Assembly (NCBI GenBank): GCA_029008595.1
Contig: JAQXJH010000155.1
Span: 1-41,543 of the forward strand
DNA: 41,543 nt
Source of the DNA: Bacillota bacterium
Lineage (GTDB): Bacteria > Bacillota > Clostridia > Oscillospirales > Acutalibacteraceae
Reading direction: 5' to 3'
Position 1 is the stretch's first letter, and each line of letters begins with the position of its first letter. The notes below the pieces were generated by a model. That model searched no databases. It was not told the origin of the DNA and saw only the letters and a list, made by a program, of their open reading frames with translations. This document shows, one piece after another, positions 32,763 to 41,281 of the stretch. The position numbers and the translations under genes were made by a program.

Positions 32763-33908
32763 TTACGGCCGGTATTTTTCAATTTCCTCGATCATGGCAT
32801 AAACGTTTGCGGCAGGAGTTCCATGCACGACTGCGTTGGAAGGCCCCGGAATATAGTGCGTACCGCCGGATTCCTCCAGACTGCTGCGCGTTTCCCGGCG
32901 AACCTCCTCTTCCGTTCCGGTGCAGAGCGTGGCGGAGCTGATGTTGCCCAGAATGATCAGCTCGGGATACTGCTCCCGGATCGCTCCCACCGTCATGGAA
33001 GCGTAACGGTCGACCTCTCCGTAGGCCTGTACGCCGGCCTGCCGGAAGATGGTGTCCATCAGGCTCCAGATGTTTCCGTCCGTCCGGTAGCAGTAACACA
33101 TTCCGTATTTGCGGCACGTGTTGGCGATGACGGCGAGCGGCTCGGCAAACAGATCGGCAAACAGCTTCGGCGAAAGGATCGGCCCGTGGTTGGAAGCGAT
33201 ATCTCCGCCGCCGTTAAGAAAACGGAAGCCCTGCCCTGCCAGCCATTCGATGTGTCTGGCGCCGATATTGGCGCGGTAGAGGTAATATTCCTTCAGCAGA
33301 TCGGTCTCCAGCAGCGTTGCTTCCAGCCACGCGGGCGAAGTCATCTGAACGGGAATGGGAACGCCTCCGGCGATCATCGGGAACTCGTCTCCGGCAAGCT
33401 TTTTCAGTTCCAGTTGGCTTTGATAGATCCGCTCCAGCGCCTGAGGGGAGGTGTCCGTGCCGCGCTCCATTTCGCCGGCATATTGCCTGACAATATCCTC
33501 AGGCTCTTTGGCCGGAGTGGTATCCTCGATCAGGCCATAGGTCTGGGTCTCGGGGTAAAACCGTTTGATCTGGTGCGAACCGTCTGCGCGTTCAAACAGG
33601 AGCGTGTATTCGTCCAGCTTTCTGGTGGGGCGGGCGGAGGAACGCCAGGTTTCCCGGAGGATATCCGCGTTCAGCCGGCGGTGCAGGGCGATGGTGTCCT
33701 CATGATGCTTTGCAACGAATTCGGCATGGGCGTTCTCCCCGTCCAGCCAGGAGCATTCCTCGTGAAAATGCAGGCTGTCCGAGCCGGTGTCCGCCGGGTA
33801 CCCGAGGATCTCGCTGGCGACAGAGCAAGCGATCGTGGGAAAATAAAAAGGCATTTTATCCGGCTTTTTGTGTTCCAGAACAGCGCGGAATCGTTCAGAT
33901 CGGTTCAT
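32763..33908 (-). CDS. Uroporphyrinogen decarboxylase-family protein, corrinoid methyltransferase-like
   Basis: A 381-residue URO-D fold protein. It starts MNRSERFRAVLEHKKPDKMPF, typical of the group of URO-D-like proteins that includes MtaA/MtbA methyl-corrinoid:CoM methyltransferases and many uncharacterised clostridial members. The central CYCYRTDGN region stands where MtaA-type proteins have their zinc-binding His-x-Cys, with Cys but no His, and the C-terminal GTHYIPGPSNAV is the usual family ending. True HemE is unlikely because this has extra sequence and no heme-synthesis neighbours. Substrate unknown. GAAAGGC precedes the ATG by about ten bases. Confidence 0.8.
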   Translation of the reverse strand: MNRSERFRAVLEHKKPDKMPFYFPTIACSVASEILGYPADTGSDSLHFHEECSWLDGENAHAEFVAKHHEDTIALHRRLNADILRETWRSSARPTRKLDEYTLLFERADGSHQIKRFYPETQTYGLIEDTTPAKEPEDIVRQYAGEMERGTDTSPQALERIYQSQLELKKLAGDEFPMIAGGVPIPVQMTSPAWLEATLLETDLLKEYYLYRANIGARHIEWLAGQGFRFLNGGGDIASNHGPILSPKLFADLFAEPLAVIANTCRKYGMCYCYRTDGNIWSLMDTIFRQAGVQAYGEVDRYASMTVGAIREQYPELIILGNISSATLCTGTEEEVRRETRSSLEESGGTHYIPGPSNAVVHGTPAANVYAMIEEIEKYRP

Positions 33909-33968
33909 AAGGCGTCCGCCTTTCTACAGAATTTTTATCTGCTGAGCAGAAGAATCCGGATTGCGTTC

Positions 33969-33997
33969 ATTATAGCAGGTGATTGGTCAAAAAGCAA
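33969..33997 (-). promoter_or_regulatory. Sigma-A-type promoter for the UroD-like gene
   Basis: Minus strand: TTGCTT, 17-base spacer, perfect TATAAT. It lies 60 bases before the start codon and separates this gene from the upstream araC-type gene on the same strand. Confidence 0.6.
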
Positions 33998-34033
33998 TTT
34001 CATCCGTGGAAACGGGAGGGGGGTTCCCGGCGT

Positions 34034-34936
34034 TCACCGGCGGTGCATTGCCCGGAACCGGGAGGGCGAAACGCCGTTTTTATCAAGAAACTGGCGGTTC
34101 AGGCCGGAAACGTCGGTAAACCCGGCTTCGGCTGCGATCTGCACGATTTCGGCGTCGGTGGTCAGCAGCAGCTGTTCGGCGCGGTGAACGGCTGCGCAGA
34201 GAATGTACTCCTTGGGTGCGCTGCCGGTCGCGCGCCGGAACACGCGGCGAAAATTCGGCTCGCTCATGGAACAGAGCGCGGCAAGCGACGCGACGGAAGG
34301 CTGAACGCCCTGCGCAAGCTGCCGCTGGATCTGCCGCAGGGCCGGCGAGACCTGAGCCGTAACGGGATTCCGCCGCAGCGCCAGCTTCGGCAGCGGAGCG
34401 GAGCCGCGGGAAAGCTCACAGAACAGCTCGCAGAGCAGCGCGCCGCAAAGCTCGCGCCGGTGCGGGAAAAAGGGTTCCGGGCGGAAGATCTCGCGGAAAA
34501 AGCGCACGGCCGTTTCGTGGATCTGCGGCTGCTCCGCGCGGGAAAACACCCCGAAAAGCCCCATTTCGTTCTGCAGCCATTCCTCCAGCGCGGCAGGTTC
34601 CAGAAAACCGAGCGCGGGCAGCAGTGTTTCCGGATTCAGGCTGATGAAATGCCAGAGGCTCGGGCTGCCGGGGCTGCTGCGGTTGTAATGCTTCTGATAC
34701 GGAAAAATGATCTGCACGTCTCCGGCCGAAAACGGAAAGATCCGGTCTTCGGCGTAACACTCTCCGCTGCCGCTGATGCACCAGCCAAGCTCCAGCAGGC
34801 TGTGATAATGCAGATAGGTCACATCGTAAATTTTCAGCTCACACGCCGCGGCATTCGGGATCTGCAGAGAGGCGTCCAGCGCTTCGGCCTCTTCATAAAT
34901 TGCCGGCAGCGGCGGCCGGGATGATCGGTTTTGCAA
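34034..34936 (-). CDS. AraC-family transcriptional regulator
   Basis: A 300-residue regulator with an N-terminal cupin-like sensing domain (about 20-150) and a C-terminal AraC double helix-turn-helix. The first helix-turn-helix reads SVASLAALCSMSEPNFRRVF and the second IVQIAAEAGFTDVSGLNRQF, ending GVSPSRFRAMHRR. The TTG start at 34936 is supported by AAAAGGAGG eight bases upstream. It is divergent from the ADP-ribosylglycohydrolase gene and upstream of the UroD-like gene, so it may control either. The sensed ligand cannot be deduced. Confidence 0.92.
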   Translation of the reverse strand: MQNRSSRPPLPAIYEEAEALDASLQIPNAAACELKIYDVTYLHYHSLLELGWCISGSGECYAEDRIFPFSAGDVQIIFPYQKHYNRSSPGSPSLWHFISLNPETLLPALGFLEPAALEEWLQNEMGLFGVFSRAEQPQIHETAVRFFREIFRPEPFFPHRRELCGALLCELFCELSRGSAPLPKLALRRNPVTAQVSPALRQIQRQLAQGVQPSVASLAALCSMSEPNFRRVFRRATGSAPKEYILCAAVHRAEQLLLTTDAEIVQIAAEAGFTDVSGLNRQFLDKNGVSPSRFRAMHRR

Positions 34937-35024
34937 GATGCTCGCCTCCTTTTGCGTAGCGGCCCGCTTCTGATTCCATTATACTGAAATCACAGAAAAC
35001 CGCAATGCGGAAAGGAGTTTTTTT

Positions 35025-36488
35025 ATGATCCGATTCAATCGGGAGTCCCTGCGGGACAGAATCCATGCCTGCTGGGTGGGCAAAAACATCGGCGGTACGA
35101 TGGGAACGCCGTTTGAAGGCGCACAGCAGCTCAACGACATTCAGGGCTTTTCCACGCCGGAAGGAACGGTTCTGCCGAACGACGATCTGGATCTTCAGCT
35201 GGTCTGGCTGCGCGCGGTGGATGAACACGGCCCCGAAGCGATCAATTCCAAGCTGCTGGCGGAATACTGGTGCAGCTACATCGGCCCCTGCTGGAACGAA
35301 TACGGCGTCGGCAAGGCGAACCTGCACGAAGGGATGCTTCCGCCGCTTTCGGGCGCAATGAACAATGAAAAGTGGATGAATTCCAACGGCGCATGGATCC
35401 GCACCGAGATCTGGGCGTGCCTTTACCCCGGGAATCCCGTCAAGGCGGTCAGGATGGCGTATGAGGACGCCTGCGTTGACCACGGGAACGGTGAGGGCAC
35501 CGCGGCGGCAATGTTTGTGGCCGCAATGGAGAGCGCCGCGTTCGTGCTGCGCGATGTGCGCGCGCTGATCCGCATCGGTCTGGCCTCCATTCCGGAAAAC
35601 TGCCGCGTTGCGCGGAGCGTGCGGCTGGTCTGCAAGGCGTTTGACGAAGGAAAGGACTGGAAAACAGCGCGGCAGCTGCTGCTGGAAGACAGCGCCGACC
35701 TCGGCTGGTTTCAGGCGCCCGCCAACGTTGCGTTTGTGCTGCTCGGCATGCTGTACGGCGGCGGCGATTTCAAAAAATCGATGATCCTCGCCATCAACTG
35801 CGGCGACGATACCGACTGCACCGGCGCAACGCTCGGTTCGCTGTTCGGGATCCTGTACGGAACGGCGGGGATCCCGCAGGACTGGAGCAGGCATATCGGC
35901 GACAGAATCGAAACGCTTTCCATCATCAAGGGCAACGGCTATTTCCCGCGCACCTGCACCGAGCTGACCGACTGCGTGATGAGCCTGATCCCCGCCGCAA
36001 TGCGCCCGTCGCTGCCGCAGCTGATCGACGCGCCGGAGCAGACGGCGGTCTTCGGCGACGAAGCCGAGGATTTTTCCGCCGTGACGGAGGAATCCCTCTG
36101 CAGCCGCGCGCTGGCCGATGAGGTCTTTGCTTGCTCGCCGTTCAGCTTTACCGCCGAAAACGCCTATGTTTCCGCGCGGATCGAATTTGAGCGGGAGCCG
36201 TATCTTTCCCCGGAAAAGCCGCTGGCCGGAAAGATCACGCTGACGCCGCTCTTTTTCCTGGAACAGCGCCATTACCGTCTGCGCTGGCTGTTGCCGGAGG
36301 GCGTTTCGGTCAGCTGCGACGCCAATCTTTACACCAACCGCCCCGGATCCCCGCGGCGGGAGCATGCTTCGGCCGGCTTCGCCTTCACCGCCGACCGGCC
36401 CGTTGGTTCCGGGTTCCGCGCGGTGCTTGAGATCACCAGCAGCGGCCGCCCGACTGCGCTGTATGTTTCGGCAACGATACTGGGGTAA
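35025..36488 (+). CDS. ADP-ribosylglycohydrolase-family protein
   Basis: A 487-residue protein whose first 330 residues have the all-helical ADP-ribosylglycohydrolase fold. Metal-binding acidic groups are visible: LPNDDLDLQLVW near residue 50 and NCGDDTDCTGATLGSLFGILYG near residue 265. A C-terminal beta-rich extension of about 130 residues follows with no recognised match. Family members remove ADP-ribose from proteins, dinitrogenase reductase or free substrates; some large gut homologues may act on glycosides or nucleosides, so the exact substrate is open. GAAAGGAG lies nine bases upstream of the ATG. Confidence 0.88.
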   Translation: MIRFNRESLRDRIHACWVGKNIGGTMGTPFEGAQQLNDIQGFSTPEGTVLPNDDLDLQLVWLRAVDEHGPEAINSKLLAEYWCSYIGPCWNEYGVGKANLHEGMLPPLSGAMNNEKWMNSNGAWIRTEIWACLYPGNPVKAVRMAYEDACVDHGNGEGTAAAMFVAAMESAAFVLRDVRALIRIGLASIPENCRVARSVRLVCKAFDEGKDWKTARQLLLEDSADLGWFQAPANVAFVLLGMLYGGGDFKKSMILAINCGDDTDCTGATLGSLFGILYGTAGIPQDWSRHIGDRIETLSIIKGNGYFPRTCTELTDCVMSLIPAAMRPSLPQLIDAPEQTAVFGDEAEDFSAVTEESLCSRALADEVFACSPFSFTAENAYVSARIEFEREPYLSPEKPLAGKITLTPLFFLEQRHYRLRWLLPEGVSVSCDANLYTNRPGSPRREHASAGFAFTADRPVGSGFRAVLEITSSGRPTALYVSATILG

Positions 36489-36580
36489 GAAAAATACGTC
36501 GGTCCGGCGGCGCGCGGTTGCTTTTCTGTGACGGCCGTGATAAAATGACAGCGAAATCTGCTGCCGCGGGAGGGCTGTCT

Positions 36581-37408
36581 GTGAAAATCGCGATCATGAC
36601 CGACATGGAAGGTGTGGCCGGAGTGGTCAACTTCCGGGACTGGGTGTTTCCCGAAGGACGTTATTATGAACAGGGCAAGAGGCTGCTGACCGAGGAGACC
36701 AATGCCGCGATCGAAGGCTTTTTTGCGGCCGGGGCCGATGAGATCACCGTGATCGACGGGCACGGTGCCGGTGGGATCGACCCGGTTCTGCTGGACGAGC
36801 GCGCAGAATATTCCCGCGGATGGGGCGTGTTCCATCAGTTCGGGCTGAACGATGGATTCGACGCGGTCGCGTGGGTCGGCCAGCATGCAAAGGCCGGTAC
36901 AAAGCTGGCGCATATGCCGCATACCGGCAGTACCAATGTTCTGGAATACCGGCTCAACGGAATTTCCATGGGCGAATTTGGAAAATGTGCGGCGATCGCC
37001 GGATTTTACGGCACGCCGGTGCTCTTCGGCGCGGGCGACCGTGCCTTTACGGAAGAAGCGCGCGCGCTGATCCCGCAGATCCATACCGTCGCGGTCAAGC
37101 GCGGCGTTACGCTGGACGACGGCGCGGACTGCAGCGACCGCGAATATGAAAACCACAACCTCGGCGCGGTGCATCTTCACCACAACCGCGCCTGCGCGCT
37201 GATCCGGGAGGGAGCACGCCGCGCGCTGGAGGATTTTCTTGCGCACCGCGAAAATTACCGGCCGTTCTGCCCTGCCCCGCCCTTTGTGAGCGAAACCTGG
37301 TTCCGCCGGGAAAAGGACTGCCCTGCCCGCTATGTCGTTCAGCGGCACGATTCCGATCCGGTCGCGGTGTTCAGTGCGCCCTGCGAGGTGACCGAGCTGG
37401 CGGAGTAA
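36581..37408 (+). CDS. dppA: M55 family D-aminopeptidase, DppA-like
   Basis: A 275-residue protein, the length of Bacillus DppA (274). It begins VKIAIMTDMEGVAGV, where the Asp and Glu are the first zinc ligands, followed by VIDGHGAGGID (His), GQHAKAG and HTGSTNVLEYRLNG with further conserved residues. DppA-type enzymes are decameric peptidases acting on D-amino-acid-containing peptides such as D-Ala-D-Ala or D-Ala-Gly-Gly. The GTG at 36581 is chosen because GGGAGGG lies seven bases upstream; the frame reaches 36518 but without a ribosome site. It follows the ADP-ribosylglycohydrolase gene by 92 bases. Confidence 0.93.
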   Translation: MKIAIMTDMEGVAGVVNFRDWVFPEGRYYEQGKRLLTEETNAAIEGFFAAGADEITVIDGHGAGGIDPVLLDERAEYSRGWGVFHQFGLNDGFDAVAWVGQHAKAGTKLAHMPHTGSTNVLEYRLNGISMGEFGKCAAIAGFYGTPVLFGAGDRAFTEEARALIPQIHTVAVKRGVTLDDGADCSDREYENHNLGAVHLHHNRACALIREGARRALEDFLAHRENYRPFCPAPPFVSETWFRREKDCPARYVVQRHDSDPVAVFSAPCEVTELAE

Positions 37409-37489
37409 GAAATTTTTCCGCTTTCTGCCCCGGCGATCCGGCAAAGCTCCGCGGCGTGCGGCGGATCGGATAAATGCCGTTTTTCCTGC

Positions 37490-37518
37490 TTGCAATTTGA
37501 AAAAGAGTGTGCTATGAT
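37490..37518 (+). promoter_or_regulatory. Sigma-A-type promoter for ileS
   Basis: TTGCAA at 37490-37495, 17-base spacer, TATGAT at 37513-37518 with an extended TG before it. Transcription would start near 37525, exactly at the beginning of the T-box leader. Confidence 0.75.
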
Positions 37519-37524
37519 AAATCT

Positions 37525-37806
37525 AATTGAACACGCAAAAGACTTTGATGGAGAGAGTAGCCGCAGCGCAAAAGGCAGAGCGAACCGGGGAGAGTGCAAG
37601 CCCGGTGCGAGTAGCCCGCGGGGAAGATCACTCCAGAGTTGCGGATTGAACCTGCCCGGTGCGCCTGCGGCGGAGGGGCAAAAGTAGATCCCGCCGGGTT
37701 TCCCCCGTTACCGGGAACGCATATCAAGCCGGTATGCCGTAATGGGTGGTTCAACGAATCGTTTTGCAGCAGCAAGCCTTCGTCCTGTTATGGGCGAAGG
37801 CTTTTT
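37525..37806 (+). promoter_or_regulatory. T-box leader (isoleucine) of ileS
   Basis: The leader begins with a stem I region that contains the GATGGAGAGAGTAG-type motif, the AG-bulge loop region AGAGTGCAAG, and GAAGATCACTCC in which ATC (37627-37629) is the likely specifier codon for isoleucine. The antiterminator element has GGGTGGTTCAACG, a variant of the T-box sequence, with TGGT positioned to pair with the tRNA acceptor end. A terminator follows at 37774-37806. Uncharged tRNA-Ile would favour read-through into ileS. Confidence 0.88.
37774..37806 (+). terminator. Conditional terminator of the T-box leader
   Basis: AAGCCTTCGTCC (37774-37785) pairs with GGGCGAAGGCTT (37792-37803), one G-T pair, followed by a T-run. 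It is the regulated terminator between leader and ileS. Confidence 0.85.
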
Positions 37807-37864
37807 ATTTTTCAAAATCGGCGGGCGGATGCTGACCGCGCGCCGCGAAAGGACGGAATGCAGC

Positions 37865-40800
37865 ATGTATCGCAAGGTGCCGACAAACATGGATTTTGTC
37901 GCAAGAGAGCACGATATCGAAAAGTTCTGGAAAGAAAACAAAATCTTTGAAAAAAGCATTGAGACCCGCGCGCAGGGCGAGCCTTATGTTTTTTATGACG
38001 GACCGCCCACGGCAAACGGCAAGCCGCACATCGGCCATGTGCTTACCCGCGTCATCAAGGATATGATCCCGCGCTACCGCACGATGAAGGGATATATGGT
38101 CCCGCGCAAGGCAGGATGGGACACCCACGGCCTTCCCGTCGAGCTGGAGGTGGAAAAGCAGCTCGGGCTGGACGGCAAGGAGCAGATCGAACAGTACGGT
38201 CTGGAGCCGTTTATTGAAAAATGCAAGGAAAGCGTCTGGAAGTACAAGGGCATGTGGGAGGATTTCTCCGGCGTGGTCGGCTTCTGGGCGGATATGGAGA
38301 ATCCGTATGTCACCTATCACAACGACTTCATCGAGTCCGAATGGTGGGCGCTGAAGCAGATCTATGAAAAGGGCCTGCTCTACAAGGGCTTCAAGGTCGT
38401 CCCCTATTGCCCGCGCTGCGGGACGCCGCTCTCCTCGCACGAGGTTGCGCAGGGGTATAAGGACGTCAAGGAACGCTCGGCCGTTGTCCGTTTCCGGGTA
38501 AAGGGCGAGGACGCCTATATCCTCGCGTGGACAACGACGCCGTGGACGCTGCCGTCCAACGTTGCGCTCTGCGTCAATCCCGACGAGGAATATGCAAAGG
38601 TGAAGGCGTGCGACGGCCGCACCTATTATATGGCGGGCGCGCTGCTGGATGTTGTGCTCGGCAAGCTGCATCACGAGGAGGGCGAGCCGGCCTATACCGT
38701 GCTGGAAACCTTCCCCGGCAGAAAAATGGAAGGCATGGAGTACGAGCCGCTGTACGACTGCGCCGCAAAGATCGCCGAAAAGCAGCATAAAAAAGCCTTT
38801 TATGTGGTCTGCGACGGGTACGTTACGCTGACCGACGGTACCGGCGTGGTGCATCAGGCGCCGGCGTTCGGTGAAGACGACGCCCGCGTCGGCCGCAAAT
38901 ACGACATGCCGTTCGTCCAGCTGGTCGACGCCAAGGGCAACATGACCGATGATACCCCGTTCGGCGGCGTTTTCGTCAAAAAAGCCGATCCGCTCGTTCT
39001 GGACGATCTGCACGAGCGCGGCCTGCTGTTCGACGCGCCGAAATTTGAACACAGCTATCCGCACTGCTGGCGCTGCGATACGCCGCTGATCTATTACGCG
39101 CGCGAAGAATGGTTCATCAAGATGACCGCCGTGAAGGACGACCTGATCGCGAACAACAACACGGTCAACTGGATCCCGGAAAGCATCGGCAAGGGCCGCT
39201 TCGGCGACTGGCTGGAGAACGTGCAGGACTGGGGCGTCAGCCGCAACCGTTACTGGGGCACGCCGCTGAACATCTGGGAATGCCCGGACTGCGGCCATCG
39301 CCACAGCGTCGGCAGCATCGCCGAGCTGAAGGAGCTTTCGGATAATTGCCCCGATGATATTGAGCTGCACCGCCCGTTCATCGATGCGGTCACCATCAGA
39401 TGCCCGCACTGCGGAGGGACGATGAAGCGCGTTCCCGAGGTCATCGACTGCTGGTTCGATTCCGGTTCCATGCCGTTTGCACAGCATCACTATCCGTTTG
39501 AAAACAAGGAGCTGTTCGAGCAGCAGTTCCCCGCCGATTTCATCAGCGAGGCCGTCGATCAGACGCGAGGCTGGTTCTATTCGCTGCTGGCGATCTCCAC
39601 CCTGCTGTTCAACAAGGCGCCGTATAAAAACGTGATCGTTCTCGGCCATGTGCAGGACGAAAACGGCCAGAAGATGAGCAAGAGCAAGGGCAACGCCGTT
39701 GACCCGATGGAGGCGCTGCAGACCTACGGCGCCGACGCGATTCGCTGGTATTTTTACACGAACTCCGCGCCGTGGCTGCCGAACCGGTTCCACGGCAAGG
39801 CGGTGATCGAGGGGCAGCGCAAGTTCATGGGCACGCTCTGGAACACCTATGCATTCTTCGTGCTCTACGCCAACATCGATCAGTTCGACGCCACCAAATA
39901 CACGCTCGACGAGAGCAGCCTGACGGTCATGGATAAATGGCTGCTTTCCCGGCTGAACACCATGGTCGGCGAGGTCGACCGGAATCTTGCCGGTTACCGC
40001 ATCCCCGAAGCCGCCCGCGCCTTGCAGGATTTTGTGGACGAGATGAGCAACTGGTATGTCCGCCGCGGCCGCGCGCGCTACTGGGCCAAGGGAATGGAGC
40101 CGGACAAGATCAATGCGTACCTGACGCTGTATACTGCGCTGGTGACTACCGCAAAGGCTGCTGCGCCGATGATCCCGTTCATGGCGGAGGATATTTACCG
40201 CAACCTGGTCTGCTCGCTGGATCCTTCCGCGCCGGAAAGCGTCCATCTCTGCGATTTCCCGCAGGCGGACGAGAGCCGCATCGACAAAACGCTGGAAGCC
40301 AACATGGAGACCGTGCTGAAGATCGTGACGCTCGGCCGGGCCGCACGCAACGGCGCGAACCTGAAAAACCGCCAGCCGCTTTCCGAAATGATCGTCAAAG
40401 CGGGCGAGGCGCTGCCGGAATATTACGTTGAGATCATCGAGGACGAGCTGAATGTGAAGAAGGTGGAATTTGCCGGCGATGTGGAGGATCTGGTCTCCTA
40501 TTCGTTCAAGCCGCAGCTGAAAACGCTGGGGCCGAAGTTCGGCAGGCAGCTCGGCGAGATCCGCACGCAGCTTTCCGCGTTGGACGGTTCCGCCGCGAAA
40601 AAAGAGCTGGATGAAACAGGCTCCGTGACGCTGCATCTTTCCACCGGGGATGTGCAGCTTTCCGCCGATGATCTGCTGATCGAGGCAAAACAGAAGGAAG
40701 GCTACTTTACGCTCAGCGAAGGCGGCGTGACCGTTGCGCTCTGCACCGCGCTGACGCCGGAGCTGATCCGCGAGGGCTATCTGCGCGAGATTGTCAGCAA

Positions 40801-41020
40801 GCTGCAGACGATGCGCAAGGAAGCCGGGTTCGAGGTCACCGACCATATCAACGTCACGGTCGCGGGCAGCGAAACCATTCTTGCCGTTGCAGAGGAGAAC
40901 AAAGCCTCCATCATGCGCGACGTTCTGGCCGAAAGCCTTTGCGCCGCCGAGCCGAAGGGCTATGTGAAGGAATGGGATCTCAACGGCGAGACCGCAACGC
41001 TTGGCGTGGAAAAAGCCTGA
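37865..41020 (+). CDS. ileS: Isoleucyl-tRNA synthetase, long type-2 form
   Basis: A 1051-residue class I synthetase. The HIGH signature (PHIGHVL) is at residues 55-58, and KMSKS is at 603-607. The editing domain includes TTPWTLPSNVAL, and two zinc-type cysteine pairs are visible (YCPRCG, and CPDCGHRH with CPHCGG). The length and WFDSGSMPFAQHHYP match the eukaryote-like IleRS2 form (about 1030-1050 residues) rather than the 920-residue form of Bacillus, and this form is often less sensitive to mupirocin. The ATG at 37865 is 11 bases after GAAAGGA. The gene is under the T-box and ends at its own terminator. Confidence 0.97.
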   Translation: MYRKVPTNMDFVAREHDIEKFWKENKIFEKSIETRAQGEPYVFYDGPPTANGKPHIGHVLTRVIKDMIPRYRTMKGYMVPRKAGWDTHGLPVELEVEKQLGLDGKEQIEQYGLEPFIEKCKESVWKYKGMWEDFSGVVGFWADMENPYVTYHNDFIESEWWALKQIYEKGLLYKGFKVVPYCPRCGTPLSSHEVAQGYKDVKERSAVVRFRVKGEDAYILAWTTTPWTLPSNVALCVNPDEEYAKVKACDGRTYYMAGALLDVVLGKLHHEEGEPAYTVLETFPGRKMEGMEYEPLYDCAAKIAEKQHKKAFYVVCDGYVTLTDGTGVVHQAPAFGEDDARVGRKYDMPFVQLVDAKGNMTDDTPFGGVFVKKADPLVLDDLHERGLLFDAPKFEHSYPHCWRCDTPLIYYAREEWFIKMTAVKDDLIANNNTVNWIPESIGKGRFGDWLENVQDWGVSRNRYWGTPLNIWECPDCGHRHSVGSIAELKELSDNCPDDIELHRPFIDAVTIRCPHCGGTMKRVPEVIDCWFDSGSMPFAQHHYPFENKELFEQQFPADFISEAVDQTRGWFYSLLAISTLLFNKAPYKNVIVLGHVQDENGQKMSKSKGNAVDPMEALQTYGADAIRWYFYTNSAPWLPNRFHGKAVIEGQRKFMGTLWNTYAFFVLYANIDQFDATKYTLDESSLTVMDKWLLSRLNTMVGEVDRNLAGYRIPEAARALQDFVDEMSNWYVRRGRARYWAKGMEPDKINAYLTLYTALVTTAKAAAPMIPFMAEDIYRNLVCSLDPSAPESVHLCDFPQADESRIDKTLEANMETVLKIVTLGRAARNGANLKNRQPLSEMIVKAGEALPEYYVEIIEDELNVKKVEFAGDVEDLVSYSFKPQLKTLGPKFGRQLGEIRTQLSALDGSAAKKELDETGSVTLHLSTGDVQLSADDLLIEAKQKEGYFTLSEGGVTVALCTALTPELIREGYLREIVSKLQTMRKEAGFEVTDHINVTVAGSETILAVAEENKASIMRDVLAESLCAAEPKGYVKEWDLNGETATLGVEKA

Positions 41021-41057
41021 TTGCTTTTTTACAGAATCAAAACAGAATTTAAATCGG

Positions 41058-41091
41058 AGCCGGTGCATATGAAAGTGCGCCGGCTTTTTTT
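41058..41091 (+). terminator. Rho-independent terminator after ileS
   Basis: AGCCGGTGC (41058-41066) pairs with GCGCCGGCT (41077-41085), one G-T pair, followed by seven T. Confidence 0.85.
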
Positions 41092-41141
41092 ACACAAGGC
41101 ACAGAATATAAAATAGAATCAACACTTGATAAAAATATTGG

Positions 41142-41170
41142 TTGATTTTCGAAGAGAACGGGAGTATAAT
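41142..41170 (+). promoter_or_regulatory. Sigma-A-type promoter for the right-edge gene
   Basis: TTGATT at 41142-41147, 17-base spacer, perfect TATAAT at 41165-41170, in AT-rich DNA. It gives a leader of about 105 bases before the ATG at 41282. Confidence 0.7.
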
Positions 41171-41281
41171 CAAATTATAAAAATGTAAAAATTTTTCTCA
41201 TAAAGAAAAATCATGACCGTTTTCAAAGTTTTTTCTGTAACGCAAATAAACTGACGGCTGAAGGCGGAGGTGGGTTTTGCT

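Noticed and set aside
37409..37489. CGATCCG...CGGATCG inverted repeat after dppA as a terminator
   Set aside because: The loop is over 20 bases and no T-run follows directly, so I do not call it, although some stop signal for dppA is expected here.
37805..41068. A minus-strand open frame of over 1000 codons opposite ileS
   Set aside because: It mirrors a GC-rich gene with strong codon bias, its translation is rich in Arg, His and Gln with no family pattern, and ileS is beyond doubt on the plus strand.
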